Source: Actinomycetota bacterium
GTDB taxonomy: Bacteria; Actinomycetota; Humimicrobiia; Humimicrobiales; Humimicrobiaceae
DNA length: 8,099 bases
Assembly (NCBI GenBank): GCA_018399435.1
Contig: JAGYOJ010000063.1
Location: 1-8,099, forward strand
Direction of reading: 5' to 3'
The number at the start of each line of letters is the position of its first letter. Positions within the stretch are counted from its first letter, which is position 1. A program made the position numbers and the translations under genes. A model generated the notes under the pieces. It made no database searches. It had not been told where the DNA came from and worked only from the letters and a program-made list of their open reading frames with translations. Positions 1-7,200 of the stretch are shown here, piece by piece.

Positions 1-16
1 TTTTAAAAAGATAACC

Positions 17-748
17 CTAATATGATTCCCTGGTCAAAGGCACAAATGCAACATCTGCTATTTTTTCAGTTATAATTTCCCCATTTTCTTTAGTAACTTT
101 CCATAACACTTGATTCCAGCCAGGAGGCCCTACAGGAATAACCATTATACCGTCTTCTTTTAATTGATTAACAAGAGGTTGGGGGATATGGTCCGGAGCG
201 GCAGTGACTATTATTCTATCAAAAGGAGCATATTCTTCCCAGCCGTAATATCCATCATGGTTAGAGATAAGAACTTCTGGATATGTCTCTTTAAGCCTTT
301 CTTTAGCTTTTTCATACAAGCTTGGTATTATTTCTACGGTATAAACACTTTCTACAATCTCTGCAAGAACTGCTGCCTGGTATCCAGAGCCTGTCCCTAT
401 TTCTAAAACTTTTTCATCTCCACTTAAATTAAGTTCTTCTGTCATTAGAGCAACTATATATGGCTGGGAAATAGTTTGGGCTTCCCCGATGGGCAGCGGC
501 CTGTCTTCGTAAGCGTGAGTTTTTTGGTCTTCATCTACAAATTTATGGCGGGGGACTTGTCTCATAGCTTTAATTACACTCCTATCTTCAATTCCTCTTG
601 CGAGTATTTGTGTTTCGACCATATCCTTTCTTAGCTTTTCATATTTTTCTAAATCTTCTTCCTGGTTTAAGAAAAATATTACTATAGCTACTAAAGTTAA
701 AACTATAATAACAGATACACTTATTATTATTTTATATTTTTTTCCCAT
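17..748 (-). CDS. pcm: Membrane-anchored protein-L-isoaspartate O-methyltransferase
   Basis: PCMT repairs damaged proteins by S-adenosylmethionine-dependent methylation of L-isoaspartyl residues. The SAM-binding motif I is visible as VLEIGTGSGYQAA. Upstream are the family features RGIEDRSVIKAMRQVPRHKF and PIGEAQTISQPYIVALM, and downstream FDRIIVTAAPDHIPQPLVNQL and IPVGPPG. I chose the ATG at 746-748, giving 243 residues, because AGGAGA lies 6 bases upstream. A longer in-frame start at 793 would overlap nadE and lacks that support. Residues about 6-27 are a continuous hydrophobic stretch after a GKKYK basic start, with no lipobox cysteine, so it reads as a signal anchor or uncleaved signal peptide. 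Most PCMTs are soluble and start near the region that follows this segment. The catalytic domain is therefore probably outside the cytoplasmic membrane (inference). It lies 8 bp after nadE and is probably cotranscribed with it. Confidence 0.93.
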   Translation of the reverse strand: MGKKYKIIISVSVIIVLTLVAIVIFFLNQEEDLEKYEKLRKDMVETQILARGIEDRSVIKAMRQVPRHKFVDEDQKTHAYEDRPLPIGEAQTISQPYIVALMTEELNLSGDEKVLEIGTGSGYQAAVLAEIVESVYTVEIIPSLYEKAKERLKETYPEVLISNHDGYYGWEEYAPFDRIIVTAAPDHIPQPLVNQLKEDGIMVIPVGPPGWNQVLWKVTKENGEIITEKIADVAFVPLTRESY

Positions 749-762
749 ACTGTCTCCTATAT
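749..762 (-). promoter_or_regulatory. Shine-Dalgarno site fixing the pcm start
   Basis: On the minus strand the sequence ATAGGAGACAGT directly precedes the ATG at 748. AGGAGA at 6-base spacing is the best ribosome binding site in the window and decides the start against the longer in-frame ATG at 793. It overlaps the last codons of nadE, so translation of the two genes may be coupled. Confidence 0.75.
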
Positions 763-1668
763 TTTTAATGATATGGCTTGAAGCCTCAGCCATTCTGATT
801 TATTCATCATTTTTACCACCCTCTCTACTTCTTTTATAGAAGTAGATGATATTTCTGCTATCCGGTGGTAAGTGTAATTATTTTCTAAGCCAGACAGTAT
901 TAAATCCAGTTTGCTATAAGGTAAATTTATAAAATCTTTATCATCTAATCCGGGTATGAGGTCTGGGGAAGGCGCTTTTGATATCAAATGCCCGGGCAGT
1001 TTTAGATGCTTTGCAATATCAAATATCTGTGTTTTATAAAGGTTTAACATTGGCTGGATATCTGCTATGCTATCCCCATATTTTACAAAGAAACCGGTAA
1101 GCCATTCGCTTTTATTGGCCGAACCGACATAAAGGGAGTTAGAAAGTTCTGAAAAATAAAAAAGCATTGCAGAGCGTATGCGATGTTTTATCCTATAATA
1201 GGCTATACCTTTTGCCATTTCCTTATCATTTGTTCCTTCCAGGTTTAACATAAAGAGGTCTTTTTTAAGCCTTTTGGAAATGCTATTTTGCTTTTTTTTA
1301 ACATAATTTTTTATAATCTTCTTACTGAAAAGAAATGCTGGGGGAAATAACCTATAAGAGCCAATAGCCCATAGGGGAAGGGTTATTTTTTTTACAATAT
1401 ATTTTACTTTTAATTTTTTTGCATAATTAATAGCATCTTTAATATTCTTTTTTTCAGAGTCCCTGTCAGGAAGTATAATGGCTGTTACTCTCCCAGTCCC
1501 TAGTGCATTTACAGATAGTTTTAAAGCCAGGCAAGAGTCAAGGCCCCCGCTAAGGCCTACAATTAAACCATCTCTATTTAAGTTTAATGCATAGCTTCTT
1601 ATAAAGTATTCTAAATTTTCGGCAACTTTATCTAGATTTATAGACAGGAAATCTTTTTTAGGTTGCAT
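757..1668 (-). CDS. nadE: Ammonia-dependent NAD+ synthase
   Basis: NadE adenylates deamido-NAD+ and amidates it with ammonia, the last step of NAD+ synthesis. The PP-loop ATP pyrophosphatase motif SGGLDS is at residues 40-45. Further family motifs are GSANKSE at 182-188, KYGDS at 196-200, DIQPMLNLYKTQ near 203-214 and KAPSPDL near 231-237. There is no N-terminal nitrilase/glutaminase domain, so it should use free ammonia. At 303 residues it is longer than common short NadE proteins (about 245-275). The extra length seems to sit at about residues 98-150, a Lys-rich and hydrophobic segment. The ATG at 1666-1668 has no clear Shine-Dalgarno site, so the start is less certain than the identity. 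It is the first gene of the minus-strand unit with pcm and is divergent from the c-di-GMP gene. Confidence 0.92.
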   Translation of the reverse strand: MQPKKDFLSINLDKVAENLEYFIRSYALNLNRDGLIVGLSGGLDSCLALKLSVNALGTGRVTAIILPDRDSEKKNIKDAINYAKKLKVKYIVKKITLPLWAIGSYRLFPPAFLFSKKIIKNYVKKKQNSISKRLKKDLFMLNLEGTNDKEMAKGIAYYRIKHRIRSAMLFYFSELSNSLYVGSANKSEWLTGFFVKYGDSIADIQPMLNLYKTQIFDIAKHLKLPGHLISKAPSPDLIPGLDDKDFINLPYSKLDLILSGLENNYTYHRIAEISSTSIKEVERVVKMMNKSEWLRLQAISLKI

Positions 1669-1776
1669 GTTAAAAGATAATATAATTTTTCTTTATAATA
1701 TCATTTACTTATATAGATAAAAATACTAAAGATCTAAATTTTTAAAATCTTATAAAAAATAGTAAAATAAAATATC

Positions 1777-1807
1777 AAAGGCTGGCCCAAGCCTTTCTTT
1801 AGAAGGG
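1777..1807 (+). promoter_or_regulatory. Leader with two mutually exclusive hairpins over the ribosome binding site
   Basis: Hairpin A pairs AAAGGCT (1777-1783) with AGCCTTT (1790-1796) around a 6-base loop. Hairpin B pairs CCTTTC (1792-1797) with GAAGGG (1802-1807) around the loop TTTA, with one G-T pair. GAAGGG is the only Shine-Dalgarno-like sequence before the ATG at 1819, at 11-base spacing. Both hairpins use 1792-1796, so only one can form: A leaves the binding site free and B hides it. This geometry suits a translational switch but could be chance in a short leader. It does not resemble the known c-di-GMP riboswitch classes, and no ligand-binding domain is visible. Confidence 0.35.
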
Positions 1808-1818
1808 AAAATTTAAAT

Positions 1819-3870
1819 ATGGGGTCTGATTTTTATATTTCAAGCCTAGAATACGAAACCAGAAATAATAATAGAGCACAGGTTCAAGACCTAAAAATAA
1901 TTAATAAAATTAACCGTGCCATAAACAATGGCAAATCTTTAAAGGATATAGTCAAGCTTTTTTCAAGGTTAGTAAAAAAAGCCTTAAATGCTTATGCTTT
2001 AACTGTTTATATCTCTGATGAGAATGAGAATTATTTAGAACTCCAAAACCTTGATTTGGATGAAAATAAAAAAAGTAGAATAGCAGAAATTTTAGGTTTT
2101 GAAATTCCAAAGATTAGGTTAAGCCTGGCTGATAATAATGAATACAAAAGAATTTTCTATAATGGGAACCCGAAATTATTTGATACGAAAGAAAGCATAA
2201 AAGAGATAACCAAAGAGTTTGCAAATGCTGTTGTTTTAGAAAAGAAATCTTTAAAAGAGGTTACTGAAAGATTAACCAATTTGATATGTAATACGCTTGG
2301 CATTAAATCAATAATTATATCCCATATAGTTTATAAGGATAAGCTTATAGGGTTAACAGATTTATCTTCCAAAAATATATTAACCAAGGAAGATTTGAAA
2401 AGATATAGGCTCTTATGCAATCAGTTTAGTATGGCTTTAATAAGAAAAAGAAATGAAAGTAACTTAAAAAAAGGTAAAGAGACATTTGAGATATTATTTA
2501 ATAATGCAAATGATCCAATCTTTTTTTATAATTTTTATGGAAAGCCCAACAAGCCTGGTAAATTTATTAAGGTAAATGAGATAGCCTGCAAAAAAACTGG
2601 ATATAGTAGGGATGAAATCCTAGATTTAACACCACTAGATTTATTAGATGAAAACTCAAAGAAAAAGGTTCCCTATATCCGAAATGAGCTAACCAAAAAT
2701 CTCAATTATACCTATGAGATGGTGATTGAATTAAAAAACGGCAAAAAAATTCCAGTTGAAATAAATTCAAAAAAATTCATGTGGAAAGGAAGAGAAGCTG
2801 TAATGTCAATTGCCAGGGATATTTCTAACCGCAAGAAAGCCGAAGATGAAATAAAATATATATCTTTCCATGATAAGCTTACCGGCCTTTATAATAGAAG
2901 TTATTTTGAAGAGGAGCTTAAGAGGCTGGACACAAGAAGGCAGCTTCCGCTCTGCATTATTATTGGGGATGTTAATGGATTAAAATTAATAAATGATGCT
3001 TTTGGCCATTCAGAAGGAGATAAGCTTCTTAAACTAGCTGCAAAAGTTTTATTAGATTGTTTTAGGGTAGAGGATATTGTTGCCAGATGGGGCGGGGATG
3101 AGTTTGCAATACTTTTGCCTAAAACTTCAAAAGAAACAGCCAATCTTTTAATAAAGAGAATAAAAGACAGATTGCTTGTTGATGATAGGAGCAAAATTCC
3201 TTTAAGCATTTCATTAGGCCTTGCGGCAAAAACTAAGGCTTACCAGGATATAGATGAAAAATTGTTAGATGCTGAATGTGACATGTATAAAGTAAAGCTT
3301 TCAGAATCTAAGGAAGTATCCACCAGCATAGTCTATTCATTAAAAAATACATTAAAAACCAAAACAGATCATAAGCCAAGCACCGATAGAAAAATTGCAG
3401 AACTGGCTATAAAATTAGGTAAAACCGCTAAACTTCCTAATAGTATTTTAGGTAAAATAAATTTAATTTCATCTTTTTACGATATAGGAATGATTTCTAT
3501 TCCTGATGATTTATTAAAAAATAAAGGGAAGCCGAATACTGAGGAATGGAACCTTATAAAAAAACATCCTGAGATTGGTTTTCATATATGTATAGCAAGC
3601 CCCCATCTGTCCCATATAGCATATGACGTTCTTTCCCATCATGAGTATTGGGATGGGGAAGGTTATCCGCAAGGATTAAAAGGTGAAAACATTCCCATGC
3701 TTGCCAGAATCATTTCAATTGTTGTTGCATATCATAAAATGAAAAATGGCAGCAAGTATAAGCCGCCTATGGCTAAGGATGCAATAATAGAAGAGCTAAG
3801 AAATAAAGCAGGGAAACAATTTGACTCTAATCTGGTTAATAAATTAATTCCCCTAATAGAAGATAATTAA
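1819..3870 (+). CDS. GAF-PAS-GGDEF-HD-GYP cyclic-di-GMP signalling protein with degenerate HD-GYP domain
   Basis: Predicted cytoplasmic sensor that makes c-di-GMP from GTP; no membrane segment is seen. Residues about 25-210 look like a GAF-type sensor domain, and 222-340 are a PAS domain ending in the usual IARDISNRKKAEDE linker. Residues 346-495 are a GGDEF domain with DKLTGLYNR at the start, the metal-ligand Asp384 in IIGDVNG, GGDEF at 425-429 and an I-site RVED (416-419) five residues before it. So it is probably an active, product-inhibited diguanylate cyclase. Residues about 515-683 are HD-GYP-like: KHPEIG, HHEYWDGEGYPQGLKG and IPMLARI are kept. However, the first His is Thr522, the HD pair is Tyr554-Asp555, the HDIGK Lys is Met558, and the late vaDxxDA motif is gone. 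Phosphodiesterase activity is doubtful; it may bind c-di-GMP without cutting it. It is divergent from nadE and monocistronic, since the next gene converges on it. Confidence 0.92.
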   Translation: MGSDFYISSLEYETRNNNRAQVQDLKIINKINRAINNGKSLKDIVKLFSRLVKKALNAYALTVYISDENENYLELQNLDLDENKKSRIAEILGFEIPKIRLSLADNNEYKRIFYNGNPKLFDTKESIKEITKEFANAVVLEKKSLKEVTERLTNLICNTLGIKSIIISHIVYKDKLIGLTDLSSKNILTKEDLKRYRLLCNQFSMALIRKRNESNLKKGKETFEILFNNANDPIFFYNFYGKPNKPGKFIKVNEIACKKTGYSRDEILDLTPLDLLDENSKKKVPYIRNELTKNLNYTYEMVIELKNGKKIPVEINSKKFMWKGREAVMSIARDISNRKKAEDEIKYISFHDKLTGLYNRSYFEEELKRLDTRRQLPLCIIIGDVNGLKLINDAFGHSEGDKLLKLAAKVLLDCFRVEDIVARWGGDEFAILLPKTSKETANLLIKRIKDRLLVDDRSKIPLSISLGLAAKTKAYQDIDEKLLDAECDMYKVKLSESKEVSTSIVYSLKNTLKTKTDHKPSTDRKIAELAIKLGKTAKLPNSILGKINLISSFYDIGMISIPDDLLKNKGKPNTEEWNLIKKHPEIGFHICIASPHLSHIAYDVLSHHEYWDGEGYPQGLKGENIPMLARIISIVVAYHKMKNGSKYKPPMAKDAIIEELRNKAGKQFDSNLVNKLIPLIEDN

Positions 3871-3873
3871 TTT

Positions 3874-4536
3874 TTAAGATTCTTTAATATCATCTAAATA
3901 TTCTGTCTGGTTAAAATTTATCTTAAAAGTAATGTATCTTCCAACATTTTCCATATATTTTACATACTTTTGTTTAAATAATTTGATTAGGAATTTTTCT
4001 TCCTGGAGTATTTGGTAATGCAGTATAAATGATACTGACAAAAAAAGAATTAAAAAAATCAAATTACCCCAAATTAAAAAGGTCCCTAAAAAATATAAAT
4101 TAAAGAAAAGATATATAGGGTGCCTTGAAAACTTATATATCCCCCTTTTTATAAGTTTTCCCGGTTTTTTTTCATCAATGCCCAATCTCCATGAATTTCC
4201 TAGATTTATAAGGGCCCATATAAATAATATAAATCCCATGCAGACCAAGCAGAAACCAATAACCTTTAAGGCCTCGCTATTAAATAATGTGATATTTAAA
4301 GGGTATGGAAAAATCCTAAAACCAAGATCAAGGGAATAAAATAAAACTTCAAATGTCCACAGATTTACTATCAAAAATAGTAAAATCTCCATTATATGCC
4401 TGGGGCCGTCTTTCCTAAAGCTTAAGGCAATAGCATTAATTTTAGTTTTTCTTTTAATATAAATTGTTTTGCCTATAATAAAAGAAAGGAAGATTGCAAG
4501 AAAAAATATTTGGATATACTTAAAAAAATAACACAA
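3874..4536 (-). CDS. ICMT/PEMT-family membrane methyltransferase
   Basis: Integral-membrane SAM-dependent methyltransferase of the isoprenylcysteine carboxyl methyltransferase / phospholipid methyltransferase superfamily. The bacterial substrate is unknown. The family signature is clear: LGNSWRLGIDE (112-122), then KLIKRGIYKFSRHPIYL (128-144) with the conserved RHP (138-140), then EE (179-180) and YVKYMENVGRY (191-201). Four or five hydrophobic segments are visible, at about 9-27, 49-68, 89-113 and 143-175, the last probably a helical hairpin. The start given is a TTG at 4534-4536. There is no ATG upstream before a stop codon, and no Shine-Dalgarno site. The first ATG is at residue 49 and would remove the first membrane segment, so I keep TTG with low certainty. 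The gene converges on the c-di-GMP gene, with only 3 bp between the two stop codons. Confidence 0.85.
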   Translation of the reverse strand: MCYFFKYIQIFFLAIFLSFIIGKTIYIKRKTKINAIALSFRKDGPRHIMEILLFLIVNLWTFEVLFYSLDLGFRIFPYPLNITLFNSEALKVIGFCLVCMGFILFIWALINLGNSWRLGIDEKKPGKLIKRGIYKFSRHPIYLFFNLYFLGTFLIWGNLIFLILFLSVSFILHYQILQEEKFLIKLFKQKYVKYMENVGRYITFKINFNQTEYLDDIKES

Positions 4537-4611
4537 AATATTAAAAATATTTTTTATATTATTATTATTTTATTATAAACCTTATTATATTAAAACAGAT
4601 TATTTAATCTC
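4537..4611. promoter_or_regulatory. Very AT-rich divergent spacer with inverted repeats at the hydrolase start
   Basis: This 75-bp spacer between divergent genes is almost entirely A and T, including an ATT-repeat tract at about 4558-4570, and must hold promoters for both sides. TATTATATT near 4582-4590 could be a -10 region for the plus-strand operon, which would give a very short 5' leader. Next to the start codon lies AGATTA-TT-TAATCT (4597-4610). It overlaps a second inverted repeat, TTAATC-TCAT-GATTAA (4604-4619), whose loop contains the first bases of the ATG. These could be an operator or a start-codon hairpin. No Shine-Dalgarno sequence precedes the ATG. Promoter assignments are by eye and weak. 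Confidence 0.4.
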
Positions 4612-5463
4612 ATGATTAATAAATTATATAAAAAACCTCCATTAAGCCAAGTTAAAGAATTACAGGACTTTAGGGCTGCCCATAAGTTAAAAAAGTTGGC
4701 TACAAATAATTTAAGATGGGAATACATATCAACCGGTAAAGGTAAAAAAACAATAGTATTGCTTCCGGGTAGCATAAGGTTTGCAGAAATATGGTTTAAA
4801 CTAATAAAAATATTAGAAAAAGAGTTTAAGGTAATATCCCCTAATTATCCAGAAATTAAAACTATAAAAGAGGCATTGGATGGAATTTCTAAAATACTAC
4901 TAAAAGAAGAGCAGAAAAATATAATACTTATAGGCTCTTCTTTTGGAGGGTGGGTTGCCCAATGCTTTGTGAGAAAATATCCGCATTTGGTAAAGAAATT
5001 ATTGCTTTCGAATACTTATTTGCCTGAATCTAGGCATCTTGGATTATATAAATATATTAATATAACTTTTCCATTATATCCGACCCCGCTACTAAAAAGG
5101 ATGTTAAGGAATAACTATTTTAAAATATTTACAGTAAGTGCCCATGATAAAGATTTTTGGAAAGCTTTTATTACCGAAAACTTATATTACAATACAAATC
5201 GGAAAGAAATACTTAACCAGTATAAATGCATATATGATTACTTCAAAAACTATAGCTTTAGCAGCAATGATTTAGGCAAATGGGATGGCAAAATTTTAAT
5301 TATTGAATCAATAGACGATATAGTAAGCAAGGACAAGAGGGAAAATTTAAAAAGAGTTTATCCAATGGCAGAGCTGGTAAGCTTGGAAAATGCTGGCCAT
5401 ACACCTGGCTATACCCAACCAGAAAAATTCTATTCGATAATCAAGGATTTTCTATATGGATAA
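4612..5463 (+). CDS. Alpha/beta hydrolase, maspardin-like
   Basis: Serine hydrolase of the alpha/beta fold; the substrate cannot be predicted. TIVLLPGS (47-54) is the usual first strand and oxyanion loop. The nucleophile elbow is GSSFGG (108-113) with Ser110. The acid is Asp235 or Asp236 in IESIDDIV, and the catalytic His is His263 in NAGHTPG. About 283 residues is normal for the fold. The stretch from LLPGS through the elbow, with ISPNYPEIKTIKEALDG in between, resembles the maspardin-like branch, which is an impression rather than a search result. The ATG at 4612 is the first in frame and has no Shine-Dalgarno site, so the message may be nearly leaderless. It is the first gene of a plus-strand operon, overlapping the cupin gene by 8 bp. 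Confidence 0.85.
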   Translation: MINKLYKKPPLSQVKELQDFRAAHKLKKLATNNLRWEYISTGKGKKTIVLLPGSIRFAEIWFKLIKILEKEFKVISPNYPEIKTIKEALDGISKILLKEEQKNIILIGSSFGGWVAQCFVRKYPHLVKKLLLSNTYLPESRHLGLYKYINITFPLYPTPLLKRMLRNNYFKIFTVSAHDKDFWKAFITENLYYNTNRKEILNQYKCIYDYFKNYSFSSNDLGKWDGKILIIESIDDIVSKDKRENLKRVYPMAELVSLENAGHTPGYTQPEKFYSIIKDFLYG

Positions 5464-5959
5464 GATACAGAAAATTATTAAACATTTTAATATGGAGCCC
5501 CTTTCTGGCGAGGGGGGCTATTATACTGAAACCTATAGGTCTAAAGAGGAAATAAATATAAAAGCCCTTCCCCAAAGGTATGAAGGAAACAGAAACTACT
5601 ATACTTCTATAATCTACCTTATAACATCAAAAAACCTTTCACATCTCCATAGAATAAAAAGTGATGAGATTTTTCATTTCTACATGGGGAGCCCTGTTGA
5701 GATTATAAACTTTTTGGACGACGGTAATTATAGAAAGGTAATACTTGGAAATGATATATTTAAAGGACAAAGTCTTCAGTATAAGGTGCCAAGAAACACA
5801 TGGCAGGCTGCATATCTAAAAGAGGGAGATTTTGCAGTTATGGGAACAACAGTATCGCCAGGATTTGATTTTAAGGATTACCATAGCGGCAAAGATTATA
5901 AAAGTGAGTTATTAAAGCAATACCCAAAACATGAAAAAATAATAAAAAAATTATTATGA
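5456..5959 (+). CDS. DUF985-family cupin protein
   Basis: Single-domain beta-barrel cupin of the DUF985 (Cupin_5) family; its biochemical role is not established. Family hallmarks run in order: PLSGEGGYYTETYRS (15-29); HLHRIKSDEIFHFYMGSPVE (63-82), with His63, His65, Glu71 and His74 as likely pocket residues; LGNDIFKGQSLQY (97-109); VPRNTWQAA (111-119); and TVSPGFDFKDY (132-142). At 167 residues it is full length. The ATG at 5456 lies inside the hydrolase gene, with AAGGA about 8 bases upstream. The 8-bp overlap in front and the ATGA overlap behind indicate translational coupling within the operon. Confidence 0.92.
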   Translation: MDKIQKIIKHFNMEPLSGEGGYYTETYRSKEEINIKALPQRYEGNRNYYTSIIYLITSKNLSHLHRIKSDEIFHFYMGSPVEIINFLDDGNYRKVILGNDIFKGQSLQYKVPRNTWQAAYLKEGDFAVMGTTVSPGFDFKDYHSGKDYKSELLKQYPKHEKIIKKLL

Positions 5960-6405
5960 AGGTAAATTCTTTTACCCTTGCCTCTATTTGGCATAGGGTT
6001 TTTGCAATATTTATAGATTTTATTTTTTTCTCCATTATTTTCTTTCCCGCCACTAAACTTGTAAAAGGGGTTTGGATAATGTCTGCTTCTGATCACAGGT
6101 GGGCTTACGGATTATTTATTACAGATCCGCTATGCATTATTTTTTTAATATTTATTATCCTATATTTCATTCTATTAGAGGGTTGCTGGGGCAAAACCTT
6201 GGGCAAGTGGGTACTAAAAATAAAAATCATAAAAGAAGATGGGGGTTTGCCGGGAATAAAAGCAAGCGCTATCAGGAATCTATTAAGAATAGTAGATAGC
6301 CTTCCTGCTTTAAATATACTTGGAATTATATTAATAATTACGAGCCAGAAGAATAAAAGGTTTGGAGACATTATAGCTAATACCATAGTTTTAAAAGGAA
6401 GATGA
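5956..6405 (+). CDS. RDD-family membrane protein
   Basis: Small integral-membrane protein of the RDD family, whose general function is unknown. The defining residues are present: Arg14 and Asp21 in the first helix (HRVFAIFIDFIFF), GKTLGKWVLKIKI (79-91), RNLLRIVDSLP (107-117) and RFGDIIANTIV (135-145). Three hydrophobic segments are visible, at about 12-31, 57-76 and 118-130. At 149 residues it matches the short single-domain RDD form. Its ATG shares four bases (ATGA) with the cupin stop codon and has no Shine-Dalgarno site of its own, so it is probably translated by coupling. The next gene, now broken, starts directly after its stop codon. Confidence 0.9.
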   Translation: MKVNSFTLASIWHRVFAIFIDFIFFSIIFFPATKLVKGVWIMSASDHRWAYGLFITDPLCIIFLIFIILYFILLEGCWGKTLGKWVLKIKIIKEDGGLPGIKASAIRNLLRIVDSLPALNILGIILIITSQKNKRFGDIIANTIVLKGR

Positions 6406-7200
6406 ATGATTTTATTGAAAATACAATCATATAGATTCAGAATTATAGCTAAAAGAAGGAGGCAAGCCATAATAGGCAAGCTCAAGAAAAGAAACATATA
6501 AACTCTGGATAGATTTACAGAAGGGCTTGGAGTATTAAGGGTAACTATAGAGAGATGTAAATCTATTCGAAGAAGAAAGCTTCTTATCTTAAGTCCATGG
6601 TGGAATAAATATAAATTCTACAAAGTTTAGCAAACCGGAGTCTAGATTTAAAAATTGGCTGAACCAGAATTAGGACAAAAAAATAGAAAAAGCTGGAAAT
6701 GATCTTGAATATTTTTGTTAGGAAAGCACTATTTTTTGGATTCTTCCAGCACTGTTTATTTATTTTTTTAAAAAATTGGCAAGCCTAAATTTTCTTGATT
6801 TAAATATTATTACTAATTCTCTGGTTATTCTATGCGAGTCGTTAAAGTATTCGGATATAAAAATTATTCCTATAGGAGGAAGCTGCAAGCTGGATTTAAC
6901 ATGTATTGCGGCAAATGAGTATTGGAATTTTTTAGAAAATATTAATATTGATATAACTTTCATCTCAACTGCGGGAATATCCAAACAGCATATGTTAACT
7001 ACCTCAAATAAATAAATGGCTAATATTCTTAATAAAATATTTGAAAATCAAAAAATATAAACCTTCTTATAGATAGCAGTAAATTTTTTAAAATAGCTAT
7101 GTTGAATATAAGAAAGATAAACAATTGCAAGAGAATTATTACAGATAAGCTGATACCGAGGTTCCTGAAAAAGGTCTCGATTGTATAATAGTTGATAAAA
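6406..7200 (+). pseudogene. Decayed DeoR-family transcriptional regulator
   Basis: No single frame is long, but successive frames read in order as one DeoR-type repressor. Frame 1 (6406-about 6590) gives RRRQAIIGKLKKRN, then, after TAA at 6499, LGVLRVTIER for the winged helix-turn-helix. Frame 2 (from 6596) gives HGGIN and PESRFKNWLNQN, with TAG at 6671 and 6719. Frame 1 (6733-6768) gives FLDSSSTVY. Frame 2 (6776-7058) gives LNIITNSLVI, IIPIGGS and DITFISTAGIS, with TAA at 7013. Frame 1 (7063-7170) gives LLIDSSKFFKI and KRIITDKLIPRF. Frame 3 (from 7173) gives GLDCIIVD. These match the DeoR order: HTH, HGG, D-GTT-like sugar-phosphate loop, ITNS, IGG, DxSKF, IITD. The original start was probably the ATG at 6406, next to the RDD stop and preceded by AAGGAAG; ATA at 6445 is an alternative former start. 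Full length would be about 255-265 residues, normal for DeoR proteins. The intact ancestor probably regulated the operon or a sugar pathway (inference). The exact 3' end is uncertain. Confidence 0.82.

Noticed and set aside
1669..1818. Known cyclic-di-GMP riboswitch in the leader of the c-di-GMP gene
   Set aside because: The leader is AT-rich and lacks the conserved core and the paired helices of the known c-di-GMP riboswitch classes. Only the two short competing hairpins are present.
2901..3209. 102-codon open frame on the minus strand
   Set aside because: It lies antisense inside the GGDEF domain, which is clearly the coding strand, and is Ser/Leu-rich shadow sequence.
6105..6497. 130-codon open frame on the minus strand opposite the RDD gene
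   Set aside because: It is hydrophobic only because it is antisense to the membrane helices of the RDD protein. It has no family resemblance and overlaps a well-supported gene.
6568..6590. AAGAA-AGC-TTCTT hairpin
   Set aside because: It is short, lies within the DeoR coding remnant and arises from AAGAAG-type codons. It has no T-run and no sign of function.
6776..7015. Independent 79-residue protein
   Set aside because: It is a segment of the DeoR effector-binding domain (ITNS, IGG motifs) with related sequence continuing on both sides in other frames, so it is part of the pseudogene.
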